Part shown: one piece after another, positions 10,707 to 21,336 of the stretch
How positions within the stretch are numbered: position 1 is the first letter of the stretch
Layout: every line of letters starts with the position of its first letter
Assembly (NCBI GenBank): GCA_003246765.1
Contig: QKDA01000013.1
Location: 27,490 to 91,489, forward strand
DNA length: 64,000 nt
DNA from: Spirochaetales bacterium
GTDB taxonomy: Bacteria > Spirochaetota > Spirochaetia > Treponematales > Treponemataceae
Reading direction: 5' to 3'
Notes under the pieces: generated by a model
Told to the model about the DNA's origin: nothing
What the model saw: the letters and a program-made list of their open reading frames with translations, nothing else
The model's database searches: none
Translations under genes and position numbers: made by a program

Positions 10707-11533
10707 TCAATGACGGGCGAAAGCCAACGGGTCTCCGCGTGAGTCGCCTTCGCGGGAAGGGCGGAGACAAGAAGGCGGGCCGGCCTATGAACAAAAAACT
10801 TTGTTAAGAGTATTTTGAACTCTCGTTTCCGCAGGCGAAGGAAGAAAGAAAGTATATCGGTTATCGAGGTGGGCGTTATTTCCATGAAAGCATGGAAATC
10901 ATCTGGGTTTCTATCCCTGCAGTATTTTTTCCAGATTTCAATGTCCTCACCGAGCGTGGATACCTTGCATGCGAAAGTCATGGTTGTCGAATCGGTTTCC
11001 CTCCAGTGCGAGGTCTCCGTCGCGTAAACCCGCGTTTTTCTGAGTTTTTTATCGTTGTATGGGCTTCCGCCCTCGTTTTCGGTCTTGTATTTATCCGGAT
11101 GGTCGTAAAGCGTCACGTAATCCGCTATATCCAAGCCTTCAATCAACGCTCGTTCGCTTCCATCCAGATGTATGTAATCGTCTTCAAGTAGGTATACAAC
11201 CTCATCGGGATTCCGTTCCTCGATTATTTTCTCAGCCATGTATACGAAAGACGCTGAATTCCCAAGCGAGGTTTCCTCGAACGGAAGTCCTTCCGCGCGA
11301 ATGAACGAAACTGTTTCCGGATTACAGTTGTCCGCGATGACATAAAGCGAATCGCGTCCGAATTCGGCGATCGCGTTTACCAAACAGCTAAATTTGTCCG
11401 CATTCGGAAGTTTTTCTTTCGGATTGCCCTTATCAGAGATTCGGTAAAAAACATGCATCGTAATTTCCCGTTTTGAGTGTAGATTATACTCATTCAAAGT
11501 AATTAGAGTAGGAATGGAAGCTAGTTTTATCAA
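10691..11533 (-). CDS. Putative glycosyltransferase of unassigned family
   Basis: 280 aa, in operon context; LLEDDYIHLDG acidic motif; probable start at internal MHVFYRISD. Confidence 0.5.
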   Translation of the reverse strand: MIKLASIPTLITLNEYNLHSKREITMHVFYRISDKGNPKEKLPNADKFSCLVNAIAEFGRDSLYVIADNCNPETVSFIRAEGLPFEETSLGNSASFVYMAEKIIEERNPDEVVYLLEDDYIHLDGSERALIEGLDIADYVTLYDHPDKYKTENEGGSPYNDKKLRKTRVYATETSHWRETDSTTMTFACKVSTLGEDIEIWKKYCRDRNPDDFHAFMEITPTSITDILSFFLRLRKREFKILLTKFFVHRPARLLVSALPAKATHAETRWLSPVIDWKRN

Positions 11534-12330
11534 TAAATGTTATTGGCAAAAGCGATATCAAATTCTTCCAGCTTTATGCGACAGTAATCTTGAGATTTTA
11601 TATGGTAGTAGGGGACTTTGTAACTATAACTTGCCCAAAGAGTAAAGGTACTTGGAGGTCCGATAATGTAGCTACAAAGGCCCATGAGCTCATAATCGAC
11701 GTTATAATCATTTCTAGAAATTAGTATCTCATTAAAAATATCAAATGATGATCTAGGCAGTTCCTGATCAGAGAAAATTACAATAAAAGGATTATGTAAT
11801 TTATTTTCTACGATGAATTGATTAACTGTTTTTATATAAAACTCTAGAGTATAAAAATATCGGCCTTCGGCGTATTTTGCATAATCTCCTTGCCGAATAT
11901 GTATGCCAATAATATTCCGGCTATTTTCCTTTAAGCCTTTAAGGAATTCCAAATCAGGATTTCTCTCAATATTTCGGTATCTATTTATGACCCAGTCACG
12001 ATTTCGATTCATTAATTCATTGTCGCGCAAGGTAAAACCACTCACTAATAAGACGCCTCGTGCTTCAATCAATTTTTTTTTACTTAGTGTCGTGATATTA
12101 TAAGAATCTAAATTGATATATTTTACCAATCCTATTTTTCTTCCAGTGCGTAATAATAGCAACAAGAAAGCGTCAACGATTTTACTCTGTCGATATCGTA
12201 TCATCTTTGTGAGATCAGAACGAACTATATTCCTAAAACGGATAGAATGTTCCTTACAAAATACCTCAAATTGTGCGGTCTGTATTAGTTGATTTGAATG
12301 GTTCCCAAATGCACTAATCAGTATTATCAT
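11530..12330 (-). CDS. GT11-like (alpha-1,2-fucosyltransferase-like) glycosyltransferase
   Basis: 266 aa; IGIHIRQGDYAKYAEGRYFY resembles the HxRRxD region of GT11; C-term GPPSTFTLWASYSY. Confidence 0.7.
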   Translation of the reverse strand: MIILISAFGNHSNQLIQTAQFEVFCKEHSIRFRNIVRSDLTKMIRYRQSKIVDAFLLLLLRTGRKIGLVKYINLDSYNITTLSKKKLIEARGVLLVSGFTLRDNELMNRNRDWVINRYRNIERNPDLEFLKGLKENSRNIIGIHIRQGDYAKYAEGRYFYTLEFYIKTVNQFIVENKLHNPFIVIFSDQELPRSSFDIFNEILISRNDYNVDYELMGLCSYIIGPPSTFTLWASYSYKVPYYHIKSQDYCRIKLEEFDIAFANNIY

Positions 12331-13418
12331 GATTTATTTTTCCCGTCTTTTATTACTTCGGAAAGTAATTTTGAAAACGCACGCTCCCATGTAAATTGCT
12401 GGATAAAGGAATTCCCGCTTTTTGCTATTCGATGTCGCAATCCATCATCACGGATTAACCTTTCAATATTTATCGCAAGTCCTTCTGCATTCTTTGGTGT
12501 GCACAGTAATGCAGTTTCATTATCCTTACAGATAACTTCATAACCTCCGATATTAGTTGCAACAACTGCACAACCACACATCATTGCCTCAGCCGGAGTT
12601 AAGGCAAAACCCTCTACAAGAGCCGGAGCAATGAAAATCGATGCTTCGTTATAAATTGAATTATGTTCTGTTTGAATTGGACGCTGATGGTATTCAAACC
12701 ACTCAGGGAGATACTTAGGACGCTTAAAAATTCCAAACATCAGGCATTTAATCTTAGGGTATCTTTGCTTCAATAGGGTTAAAGCTTCTATTGCATATTG
12801 ACAACCTTTGAGTTCAGATTCATGAAAGAGCATTGCGATATTGAATGCCGAACGGTTTTCGATTATTTTTTCTAAACGAAAATAGTTAAAATCAAAGCCG
12901 TTCTCAATAAGAACGGTTTTTTGGCCTTGATCATCTGCTATTCTTTGTAACCAAGGAGCAATAACAATTTTTCGAAGATTTGAATTCCATGTCTTTAAAA
13001 GCAATTCTTCTGAGCCAATCCAGTTTTCATAGTTTTGAATTAGGTAAAATCGAGATGTAATGTTTATTTTTGAAACCGTCATCAGAAAAAGAGCCGTTTG
13101 TACAGCAGTTGCAAAAACAATATCCGTACATCCAATCATTTTAGCATTAAGTTTGTAAACCCATATTTCTTGGATTCCTGGGTCCAATTTAAACCATGAA
13201 CTGCACGAGAAATCTCGGTCTAAGCGGACTTTTATATATTTTATCAAACGCCGAATACGTTTCCAGGTGTTGAGTCGTTCCGTTTCCAATAGTGAAGGAT
13301 ATATAATTTTAACGGTATATCCTTCACGATGGAACCTATTCGCATACTCATAAACAACTTTAAATCCGCCTACTGGGGCGTTCCCACGACTCGGGAGCAG
13401 GAATAATATATTAGCCAA
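12327..13418 (-). CDS. Glycosyltransferase family 4
   Basis: 363 aa; PALVEGFALTPAEAMMCGCAVVATNIGGYEVI motif. Confidence 0.88.
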   Translation of the reverse strand: MANILFLLPSRGNAPVGGFKVVYEYANRFHREGYTVKIIYPSLLETERLNTWKRIRRLIKYIKVRLDRDFSCSSWFKLDPGIQEIWVYKLNAKMIGCTDIVFATAVQTALFLMTVSKINITSRFYLIQNYENWIGSEELLLKTWNSNLRKIVIAPWLQRIADDQGQKTVLIENGFDFNYFRLEKIIENRSAFNIAMLFHESELKGCQYAIEALTLLKQRYPKIKCLMFGIFKRPKYLPEWFEYHQRPIQTEHNSIYNEASIFIAPALVEGFALTPAEAMMCGCAVVATNIGGYEVICKDNETALLCTPKNAEGLAINIERLIRDDGLRHRIAKSGNSFIQQFTWERAFSKLLSEVIKDGKNKS

Positions 13419-13468
13419 GTTTATTTTTCCCCTGTATATGATTACAGTTCAAGTTTTGTACTTTGTAG

Positions 13469-14416
13469 CTAATCTTTGGTTGAGAAATGTTTTTTTAGCA
13501 TTCTCAATTTTTTAAGTGGCATCCTGATTAGGAAATATTTAAGTATGAATATTAACTTTGCGATAAAGAAGCGAACTTGAAGTAATGGTGTAATATTTAT
13601 AATATGATGCAAATACTTATCAGGATTTGTCCGAATGTAATCTGGAAAGCTTTTGTTTATTGATACAGGATAAAACATATTATCTTGCGGGTTGTAGAGA
13701 TCTATTCCGTATTTAAGTGTTCGATCAATTACCTTGTCTGAAGTATATTTATTATTGTTGAATTCTTGATGTGCAAATGCGTCCACCTTTCGCTGTATTG
13801 CCTCTCGACCTCCGAGATACGTAAAATGCCAACCTGCTTTTTTCAAGACAGGAAAGTCTTGAGTAATTCGAATTTTTGTTGGAGTACAACCGATATTTAT
13901 TGAACGTAATAAAAACTCGCCATACTCTACCTTACTGTCAAGATCAACTGTAGAGAAATCCTTATACTTTAATATTCTCGCACCATTCCATTTATTAAAC
14001 ATTAAAGATTTATAATTAATGAAAAAAGAATAGTTGCTTTGCTCTAATGAGCATATCCCATTCCCATCATATCTTTGGATTGCATCAGGAGATACAATCT
14101 CATCAAGGTCTGAAATGATTACAATATCGTCTGGCTTGCAGTTCACCAACGCATCCATAATTTTATTACGTTGATAATTTTCAATTGTCCAGCTTGATTC
14201 TATCTCCGGATAACTATCCACTTTTATGTGGATTATTTTACCCAGAAATTTTGCGAAACGGTTTTTATTTTCCTCAAAATATAAGGGTTTTTCCTTATTT
14301 GAAAATGTCCTTGTCGCTTCTACTAAAACAAAATAATCTACAACTGAATCAAGAACATTCAAGCGAATTTCTAGCAAATCAAGTTCGTTGTAGAATGAAA
14401 AACAATCATATACCAT
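13469..14416 (-). CDS. GT17-like glycosyltransferase
   Basis: 315 aa; MVYDCFSFYNELDLLEIRLNVLDSVVDYFVLVEATRTFSNKEKPLYF is a GT17-type N-terminus; IISDLDEI motif. Confidence 0.8.
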   Translation of the reverse strand: MVYDCFSFYNELDLLEIRLNVLDSVVDYFVLVEATRTFSNKEKPLYFEENKNRFAKFLGKIIHIKVDSYPEIESSWTIENYQRNKIMDALVNCKPDDIVIISDLDEIVSPDAIQRYDGNGICSLEQSNYSFFINYKSLMFNKWNGARILKYKDFSTVDLDSKVEYGEFLLRSINIGCTPTKIRITQDFPVLKKAGWHFTYLGGREAIQRKVDAFAHQEFNNNKYTSDKVIDRTLKYGIDLYNPQDNMFYPVSINKSFPDYIRTNPDKYLHHIINITPLLQVRFFIAKLIFILKYFLIRMPLKKLRMLKKHFSTKD

Positions 14417-15172
14417 TTACTTAAACCCCATTAACTTAATAGCCTTGTGTATAGCGCGTTTAATCTTAAGGTATTCAAATATATTCTTACGAGCCAACTT
14501 TCCATTTATGGATTTATAAGGCCACCACTTTTTTTTAAAATAGGCATTATCCATCTGTGATCGTGGATCGGCGTTGTTTTTTTCCCGATTAATATCAATG
14601 CGGTGATTGTGGATTATCATATTTTCTTTTGAGCCAAGAACTAAAAGTCTTCTATCTCTGACTATTTGCATGGGTAAATCAACATCGCCATAATACCAGC
14701 TAAACATTTCATCAAATCTGTAACCGGAATACTTATCCAATACTCCATAATTAGCAACTGGTATTCCATATTCAGAATGAGATATTATGAAATTGGGATT
14801 TTGATCTATACCTTTTGTTTTTAGAACGAGCAGAGCTAAATTGGCTTCATTCTTGAAATAATTAATGACATGAATATCCCACTCATCGAGAACTAGACAG
14901 TCATCGTTTAACCAGCATACATATCGATTTGAGGCCAGTGCTATACCTTCATTAATAATCGCCCATAAGCTTTTGACTCTTTTATTACCACTACGAGACC
15001 CGTCATTGATTGAGATTGCAGAGTACCTTGCACATATGATATCAGTAAACTCGTCTAACTTAGGATGCATTACGATTAATTCAATATCGTGACGTGAGCA
15101 TTCGCGTATCGATTTTAAACAGGCTTCCAGGTCCTCATTACGATTATACGTTGGAATAATTACTGATATCAT
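14417..15172 (-). CDS. Glycosyltransferase family 2
   Basis: 251 aa; [22 protein letters not shown]. Confidence 0.85.
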   Translation of the reverse strand: MISVIIPTYNRNEDLEACLKSIRECSRHDIELIVMHPKLDEFTDIICARYSAISINDGSRSGNKRVKSLWAIINEGIALASNRYVCWLNDDCLVLDEWDIHVINYFKNEANLALLVLKTKGIDQNPNFIISHSEYGIPVANYGVLDKYSGYRFDEMFSWYYGDVDLPMQIVRDRRLLVLGSKENMIIHNHRIDINREKNNADPRSQMDNAYFKKKWWPYKSINGKLARKNIFEYLKIKRAIHKAIKLMGFK

Positions 15173-16140
15173 TTTGATTCTATATGCTCTGTAGAATTAT
15201 TCAGAAAGGCATGGTAGGTTCTATTAAGCCCATCCTCAAGAGTCACCCGTGAATTCCATCCTAACGTACTGAGTCGAGATACATCCAATAGTTTTTTTGG
15301 AGTTCCATTGGGTTTTGAACTATCCCAGATTACTTCACAGGTTCTCATGGGTATATCTGCGTAGACTGTTTTTTGTATATAATCTGCTAGTTGTTTGATT
15401 GTTTGATCAACTCCGGTTCCAATATTCACGAATTCTCCAAGATCGCTCGCGTTATACTTATTCATCAAGAAAATGACAGCATCAGCGAGATCTTCGCTAT
15501 ACAGGAATTCCCGATAGGGTGATCCGTCTCCCCACAATTCCACGACATCTTTTCCGCTTATTTTTGCCTCGTGAAACTTGCGAATCATGGCTGGTAAAAC
15601 GTGACTGTTTTTCAAGTCGTATGAATCACCGGGCCCATACAAGTTAGTCGGCATAACCGAGAGGAAATTGGTCCCGTATTGTTTATTGAACGAGTTGCAT
15701 AGTTTGATGACGGAAATCTTGGCAAGGGCATATGCATCATTTGTCGGCTCAAGCGGACCGGTAAGAAGGTATTCTTCCTTTAATGGCTGTGGGGCCATTT
15801 TAGGATAGATACACGATGATCCGAGGTTTAAGAGCTTTTTGACCCCATGAAGCCAAGCAGAATGTATCACATTAAAACCGATCATCATATTTTGATAGAT
15901 GAAATCAGCAGGATAGGCGGAATTGGCACCAATGCCGCCGACTTTAGCCGCCGCAAGGAATACATATTCTGGCTTTACCTTAGAGAAAAATGATTCCACA
16001 TCAGATTGGTTAAGCAAATCTAACTCGTTATGCGTCTGTGTAATGATGTTTAAATAACCGTCGGCACGAAGCCGTTCGACGATTGCCCTGCCAACCAGGC
16101 CTCGATGACCCGCGACGAATATTTTCGAGTCTTTATTCAT
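15169..16140 (-). CDS. fcl: GDP-L-fucose synthase
   Basis: 323 aa; [56 protein letters not shown]. Confidence 0.95.
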   Translation of the reverse strand: MNKDSKIFVAGHRGLVGRAIVERLRADGYLNIITQTHNELDLLNQSDVESFFSKVKPEYVFLAAAKVGGIGANSAYPADFIYQNMMIGFNVIHSAWLHGVKKLLNLGSSCIYPKMAPQPLKEEYLLTGPLEPTNDAYALAKISVIKLCNSFNKQYGTNFLSVMPTNLYGPGDSYDLKNSHVLPAMIRKFHEAKISGKDVVELWGDGSPYREFLYSEDLADAVIFLMNKYNASDLGEFVNIGTGVDQTIKQLADYIQKTVYADIPMRTCEVIWDSSKPNGTPKKLLDVSRLSTLGWNSRVTLEDGLNRTYHAFLNNSTEHIESK

Positions 16141-17218
16141 AATAATTCTTTACTTCATAGCCGCCAGATTTTAGGTACGCTTCGCGTTCCGCCAATTTGA
16201 TGTCGTTTTGCACCATCATACTAACCAACTCGGGCAATTGAACTTTCGGTTCCCATCCAAGCTTCTTTTTTGCTTTTGAAGGGTCACCAATGAGTAATTC
16301 TACTTCCGCGGGTCTGAAATATCTCGGGTCTATTTCGACAAGCACTCGACCGCTCGCGGAGTCTATTCCCTTTTCATCAACGCCATGACCCTGCCACGCG
16401 AGAATTATGCCAGCCTCACTGAATGCCATCGAGATAAAGTCGCGTACAGTAGTCGTGATCCCCGTAGCCATAACATAATCGTCGGGCTTATCCTGCTGCA
16501 GCATGAGCCACATGAGTTCCACGTAGTCACCGGCAAAGCCCCAGTCGCGTTTTGCATCGATATTACCCATGAATAGCTTATTCTGGATGCCCAGTTTTAT
16601 GCGAGCCGCGGCCCTCGTAACCTTCCTAGTCACGAAGGTCTCACCCCGTATGGGGCTTTCATGGTTAAAAAGAATTCCGTTAGACGCATGCAGTCCATAG
16701 GATTCGCGATAGTTTACAACAATCCAGTATGCGTAAAGCTTCGCGACGGCATAAGGCGAGCGGGGATAAAAGGGAGTGGTCTCGCGTTGTGGGACTTCCT
16801 GTACTTTCCCGAAAAGCTCACTCGTGGAAGCCTGGTAAAAGCGGATTTTCTTTTCCATCCCAAGTATTCGTATAGCCTCTAGCAGGCGGAGCGTACCCAT
16901 TCCGTCCGCGTCAGCCGTGTATTCGGGAACCTCGAATGAAACCTGAACGTGGCTTTGTGCGCCAAGATTATAGATTTCGTCAGGTTTTACTTCTTGGAGT
17001 ATCCTTACAAGGTTAGAGGTGTCAGTAAGGTCCCCATAGTGGAGTACGAATTTCTTATCAACGGAATGAGGATCCTGGTATAGATGGTCGATTCTTTCAG
17101 TATTAAAGCTAGATGCTCGTCTCTTGATTCCGTGAACTTCATAGCCTTTCTTAAGTAGAAACTCCGATAAATAGGCTCCGTCTTGTCCTGTTACTCCGGT
17201 TATCAGTGCTTTTTTCAT
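16133..17218 (-). CDS. gmd: GDP-mannose 4,6-dehydratase
   Basis: 361 aa; [45 protein letters not shown]; aggaga SD upstream. Confidence 0.96.
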   Translation of the reverse strand: MKKALITGVTGQDGAYLSEFLLKKGYEVHGIKRRASSFNTERIDHLYQDPHSVDKKFVLHYGDLTDTSNLVRILQEVKPDEIYNLGAQSHVQVSFEVPEYTADADGMGTLRLLEAIRILGMEKKIRFYQASTSELFGKVQEVPQRETTPFYPRSPYAVAKLYAYWIVVNYRESYGLHASNGILFNHESPIRGETFVTRKVTRAAARIKLGIQNKLFMGNIDAKRDWGFAGDYVELMWLMLQQDKPDDYVMATGITTTVRDFISMAFSEAGIILAWQGHGVDEKGIDSASGRVLVEIDPRYFRPAEVELLIGDPSKAKKKLGWEPKVQLPELVSMMVQNDIKLAEREAYLKSGGYEVKNYYE

Positions 17219-17247
17219 GGTATTGTCTCCTGATGTTGCTGCTTATT

Positions 17248-18417
17248 TTATGCCCACGTAGCTCTCAGCAACGCGAATTCGTTGAATATGTCGAGCATGC
17301 GCCCATAATACGAGTATGTAGAATATGTTTCGGCTAGGGTTTTACCCTTACGTATCAGATCCTCACGATACTCTTGATCGCAGAGAAGGGATTGGATCGC
17401 TTCAGCAACTTTCTCGTAACTTGTCGCGTCGACCGGCAACGCAGCCCCTTCCATTTCCTCAATATGTCCCGGAAGGTCAGATATCACGACCGGGCAGCCG
17501 AGAGCGGCCGCCTCTAGCGGGGGGAGGTTATTCGGGCCGAGGAGCGACATGAAGGTCATCGCCAGCGCGTTCGCGTACAGGTAACGCAGGGTATCGTTTT
17601 CAACAAAACCCAGGTTCCTTATCCGGTCGCCGAGGTCGCCGGACGCGATCGCTCTCTCAATGTAGGCAGAATTCCCCTTATCGGACCCGACGAAATAGCA
17701 GTTGATCCTGATGTCTTTCACGTCGCGAAGATACCGAATCGCCTCGACGAGGCGAATGTGGTTTTTATGGGCCCAAAACTGCGCGGGGTAGAAGACGAAG
17801 GGCTTCTCGACGCCGTCTATTGACGGTGGCAGCTCAACAGGCTCGAAGCAAAACGATGGGATGGGGAAGGGCACTATCCTTATCTTATCCGGGTTCATCG
17901 GGTAATTGTCGAGAATCTCTTTCTTACCCGCCTCGTTTCCGGTAATCACGTAACTCGCGCGGTACAACATTTTTTGATAGGTACGTTCTCGGGCGTCCCA
18001 CTTCCAACCTTCCACGCTAACTTCGGGAAATGACGGCTGCGTACGATGGCCGAGATCCCAAACTGTAAACACGTAGGGAATACTAACTTCTATATCGTAG
18101 GGTCCGAGAAACCAGACTATATCGATTTTTGCACTCCGCAACGCCGCGTCAAGCCTAAGATCGGCGATAGAACGTCCTAGTATCGTGCACACCTTACGTT
18201 TTAGCCTAAACCCAAAACTTCTCACGTTCGGAGGCTGTATACTGACGTACCGTATCCCTTCCTCGACGGTTTCTCCCGCTGGCTGGTTCGACTCGAAGAA
18301 GAAAAAAACCTCATGCGCGCACTTCATGCGCAATATGTCCTTCTTGATCGTCTCGATCAGCGTGTGAGCCCCGCCGGCTGCAGGCGAGGTCTGACCGGTA
18401 TAAATGCCAATCCTCAT
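17248..18417 (-). CDS. Glycosyltransferase family 4
   Basis: 389 aa; FYPAQFWAHKNHIRLVEAI, PPLEAAALGCPVVISDLPGH. Confidence 0.88.
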   Translation of the reverse strand: MRIGIYTGQTSPAAGGAHTLIETIKKDILRMKCAHEVFFFFESNQPAGETVEEGIRYVSIQPPNVRSFGFRLKRKVCTILGRSIADLRLDAALRSAKIDIVWFLGPYDIEVSIPYVFTVWDLGHRTQPSFPEVSVEGWKWDARERTYQKMLYRASYVITGNEAGKKEILDNYPMNPDKIRIVPFPIPSFCFEPVELPPSIDGVEKPFVFYPAQFWAHKNHIRLVEAIRYLRDVKDIRINCYFVGSDKGNSAYIERAIASGDLGDRIRNLGFVENDTLRYLYANALAMTFMSLLGPNNLPPLEAAALGCPVVISDLPGHIEEMEGAALPVDATSYEKVAEAIQSLLCDQEYREDLIRKGKTLAETYSTYSYYGRMLDIFNEFALLRATWA

Positions 18418-19550
18418 TAGAATCCTTTCCCTGAGGATTCGATGACGACTTTTGACACGTAAGCGATCTCCTCTTCGGTAAGGTTCGACCCGGATGGCAA
18501 GTAAAAACCGTTGGCGGTAAGTCTATCGCATACCGGATATTCGCCGGAACAGTCGCACCCAAATTTCCGAAGAGCGTTTTGACGATGCATTCCGGTGAAA
18601 AGTAACCTCGTATCAATTCCGCGCTCCCTCAAGCGGGAAATGACACCGTCTCTCCCATTACCGAAAACCTTAGGATCAATCACGATCGCGTTCATCCAAT
18701 GCACGTTTAAAGCGCCCGTAGTATCCTTTTGAAAAGTTATTCCCGGTACCCGTGAAAGGTGCTTCGCGTAGAGTTGTGCGTTTCGTATCCGCAGGTCGCG
18801 GTAATGATCAGCTTTTTCCACCTGCGCTAGGCCGATCGCCGCATGAAGGTTCGACATCCGGTAATTAAAACCAATGTCTTCATGCATGTATACGCGGGGC
18901 GCGTCCAGCGGAAAACAGACATTTCTAAAATAACGGAGCCTGTCGAAATGAGACTTACTGTCAGTGACAACCATGCCGCCCTCTCCCGTAGTGAGGTTTT
19001 TGTTGGCAAAGAAACTGAATGACGTAATATCGGAGAAAGAACCCGTCTTCTTCCCCTTATACTCGGCGCCGTGCGCTTCAGCGGAATCATCCAGGATCAA
19101 CAAACCGTGCTTATGCGCGATCGTGCTAAGCGCGTCCATATCGCAGGGGTTACCGAAAATATGAACTGGCATTATAGCCTTCGTTTTGTTCGTAATCTTT
19201 TTCTCAATTTTTGAGACGTCAATGTTCCAAGTCTCGCAATCAGCGTCCACGAATACTGGTTTAGCCCCGGTATAGCAGACTGCGAAGGCAGAAGAGGCCA
19301 TCGTGAAGCTCGGGATGATCACTTCATCGCCAGGCCCGATCCCGGCCGCGACGAGCATGAGGTGAAGAGCGACCGTACCGTTGCATACGGCCACGGCATG
19401 CGAGACTCCGCAGTAATCGGCGAACGCTTTCTCAAACTCGGTCACGTATTTTCCCGAGGAGGATATCCAGCCCGTACTAACAGCGTCTGTCACGTATGCC
19501 AATTCATTTCCTGCGAGCATGGGCTCGCATACCGGTATAAAATCCCTCAT
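18417..19550 (-). CDS. DegT/DnrJ/EryC1/StrS family sugar aminotransferase (perosamine synthase-like)
   Basis: 377 aa; NGTVALHLMLVAAGIGPGDEVIIPSFTMASSAFAV, SFFANKNLTTGEGGM. Confidence 0.9.
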   Translation of the reverse strand: MRDFIPVCEPMLAGNELAYVTDAVSTGWISSSGKYVTEFEKAFADYCGVSHAVAVCNGTVALHLMLVAAGIGPGDEVIIPSFTMASSAFAVCYTGAKPVFVDADCETWNIDVSKIEKKITNKTKAIMPVHIFGNPCDMDALSTIAHKHGLLILDDSAEAHGAEYKGKKTGSFSDITSFSFFANKNLTTGEGGMVVTDSKSHFDRLRYFRNVCFPLDAPRVYMHEDIGFNYRMSNLHAAIGLAQVEKADHYRDLRIRNAQLYAKHLSRVPGITFQKDTTGALNVHWMNAIVIDPKVFGNGRDGVISRLRERGIDTRLLFTGMHRQNALRKFGCDCSGEYPVCDRLTANGFYLPSGSNLTEEEIAYVSKVVIESSGKGF

Positions 19551-19969
19551 AACTCATTCCTCATTTCAGGATCGAACCGAGTCTTATCATTCTCTCCGGC
19601 GTACGGTCCCTGTTTAATCTCGAACATTTCGGTATCTTCCAAAATCGTGAAACCATGTCCGCCCGAGGCCAGCAGAATAACGTCGCCCGTAACGAGGACG
19701 GTTGATGAAACGTAAGAACGTTCCTCAGTGTAAAAGTCCGCGCGGACCTTCCCCGATTTGACGACGAGCACTTCCTTCGTGTAAAGAACCTCACGCTTCA
19801 CGACATTATGCACGTGAGGCTGTATCACCTTTCCCTTGGGATGCTTCATGTAGGCCAATTGTTGGGAAAAATCGTCCGGCGTGCAAAAAGTGATCCCTGG
19901 TTCTGAATATGTGCTTCGGATGATTATCGCAAGGATCGTTCCAAGGTGGTCCTTAATTTCTTCGATCAT
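19547..19969 (-). CDS. Cupin-fold protein
   Basis: 140 aa; IQPHVHNVVKREVLYTKEVLVVKSGKVRADFY...GHGFTILEDTEMFEIKQGPY. Confidence 0.6.
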   Translation of the reverse strand: MIEEIKDHLGTILAIIIRSTYSEPGITFCTPDDFSQQLAYMKHPKGKVIQPHVHNVVKREVLYTKEVLVVKSGKVRADFYTEERSYVSSTVLVTGDVILLASGGHGFTILEDTEMFEIKQGPYAGENDKTRFDPEMRNEL

Positions 19970-19983
19970 GATGGTTCCTTAAC

Positions 19984-20613
19984 TTATATTGACTTATACC
20001 TGTTTTCAGATAACACCACTGCAGGATTCCCTGTTGCAATCGTCCATGGCGGAATATCTGTGCGAACCACGCTACCCGCCCCAATGATCGCACCTTCACC
20101 GATTGTGACTCCGTTAAGAATGATACAATTCATTCCTATCCATGCATCTCTACATATTTTGATTGGGGCGGTCTTTACGACATCCCAGTTTTTATTTTCT
20201 AAGGGATTACGGGAGTTGTTTATATTTTCCAGAAACATTGTGATGTCGTTTCGTCGATCGAGATAATTAAAACTATGCGCATTGTGATCATATAAGGTGA
20301 CACCCCAAGCGATTTGGACGTTTTCTTCGATTATTATCGAGGATCTACAGATAAATGTGGCACCGCCGATAAAAACCCTATTAGCAATATCTACAAAGCC
20401 ATCTCGTGTTTCAAATATCACCGTACCAATTACACTGGAATCCTTGCCTAATCTAATATATTTGCGTTCATCAGCACCTTGCCTAAAGTCTAGCTTAATA
20501 GAGCTATTGGATAAATTCTTTGCTCCGTTATCAAAATATGCTTGTTGTGCCGCACTTGTCTTCTCTGAATGAAATAACTTGAGAGTCCGTTTGAGAATAG
20601 TATGCAGAATCAT
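19984..20613 (-). CDS. Hexapeptide-repeat acyltransferase (WbbJ/Maa-like)
   Basis: 209 aa; WIGMNCIILNGVTIGEGAIIGAGSVVRTDIPPWTIATGNPA. Confidence 0.88.
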   Translation of the reverse strand: MILHTILKRTLKLFHSEKTSAAQQAYFDNGAKNLSNSSIKLDFRQGADERKYIRLGKDSSVIGTVIFETRDGFVDIANRVFIGGATFICRSSIIIEENVQIAWGVTLYDHNAHSFNYLDRRNDITMFLENINNSRNPLENKNWDVVKTAPIKICRDAWIGMNCIILNGVTIGEGAIIGAGSVVRTDIPPWTIATGNPAVVLSENRYKSI

Positions 20614-21302
20614 TTCTTGAACCGCGGTTTTATATATACAGCTGGATCACCAGCTATATGTGAATTTTCGCCAAAAGATGCAAGAACAAACGAATTTGAG
20701 CGAACGAACGAATTTTTTCCGATTCTTATTCCGGGCGAAACGACTGAATCTAAGCCGATCCAAACATTATCTTCGAGTACAACCTTACCTATAAGAGTCG
20801 GGGAGATTCCAGAATATGGTACTATGGATATTATCTGTGATTCATCATTAGGATTTACTGGCATGCTAGTTAAAGAATAGATTTTAGAACCCGCACTCAT
20901 TACGCAATTATTTCCTATAGAAACACCTCCATATCCATAGATCATTGTATTTTGGGATATATGGCAGTCCTTCCCGATTATAACTTCACCTTTGTTAAAT
21001 CCGGGCTCATCTAGTACTCGTTCTTTGACTATCCGACTGGACAAATCAAGATTCGGTGGAGAGCCGACAATTATACAATTTTTATCGATATGTGTATTAT
21101 CGTCAATTGAAACCCATTCCATTCCATAAATAAAGACGCCGGTATCTATACATACATTGTTTCCGAGGAATTTTAGGTGTTTTGAGTAGTATTTATTACG
21201 TAGTTTACTTGATTTCTCAGAGTCTACATACCGTATTCTGTTAAGTAGGTTCATATCCCATAGTAAGGATAATTTCCTAATGGCAATAATTATTCTTTTC
21301 AT
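20610..21302 (-). CDS. Hexapeptide-repeat acyltransferase
   Basis: 230 aa; repeated I-G/V hexads, VWIGLDSVVSPGIRIGKNSFVRSNSFV. Confidence 0.8.
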   Translation of the reverse strand: MKRIIIAIRKLSLLWDMNLLNRIRYVDSEKSSKLRNKYYSKHLKFLGNNVCIDTGVFIYGMEWVSIDDNTHIDKNCIIVGSPPNLDLSSRIVKERVLDEPGFNKGEVIIGKDCHISQNTMIYGYGGVSIGNNCVMSAGSKIYSLTSMPVNPNDESQIISIVPYSGISPTLIGKVVLEDNVWIGLDSVVSPGIRIGKNSFVRSNSFVLASFGENSHIAGDPAVYIKPRFKK

Positions 21303-21336
21303 TGGATTATAAATTTCCTGAGCTCCTTAAAAAAAC

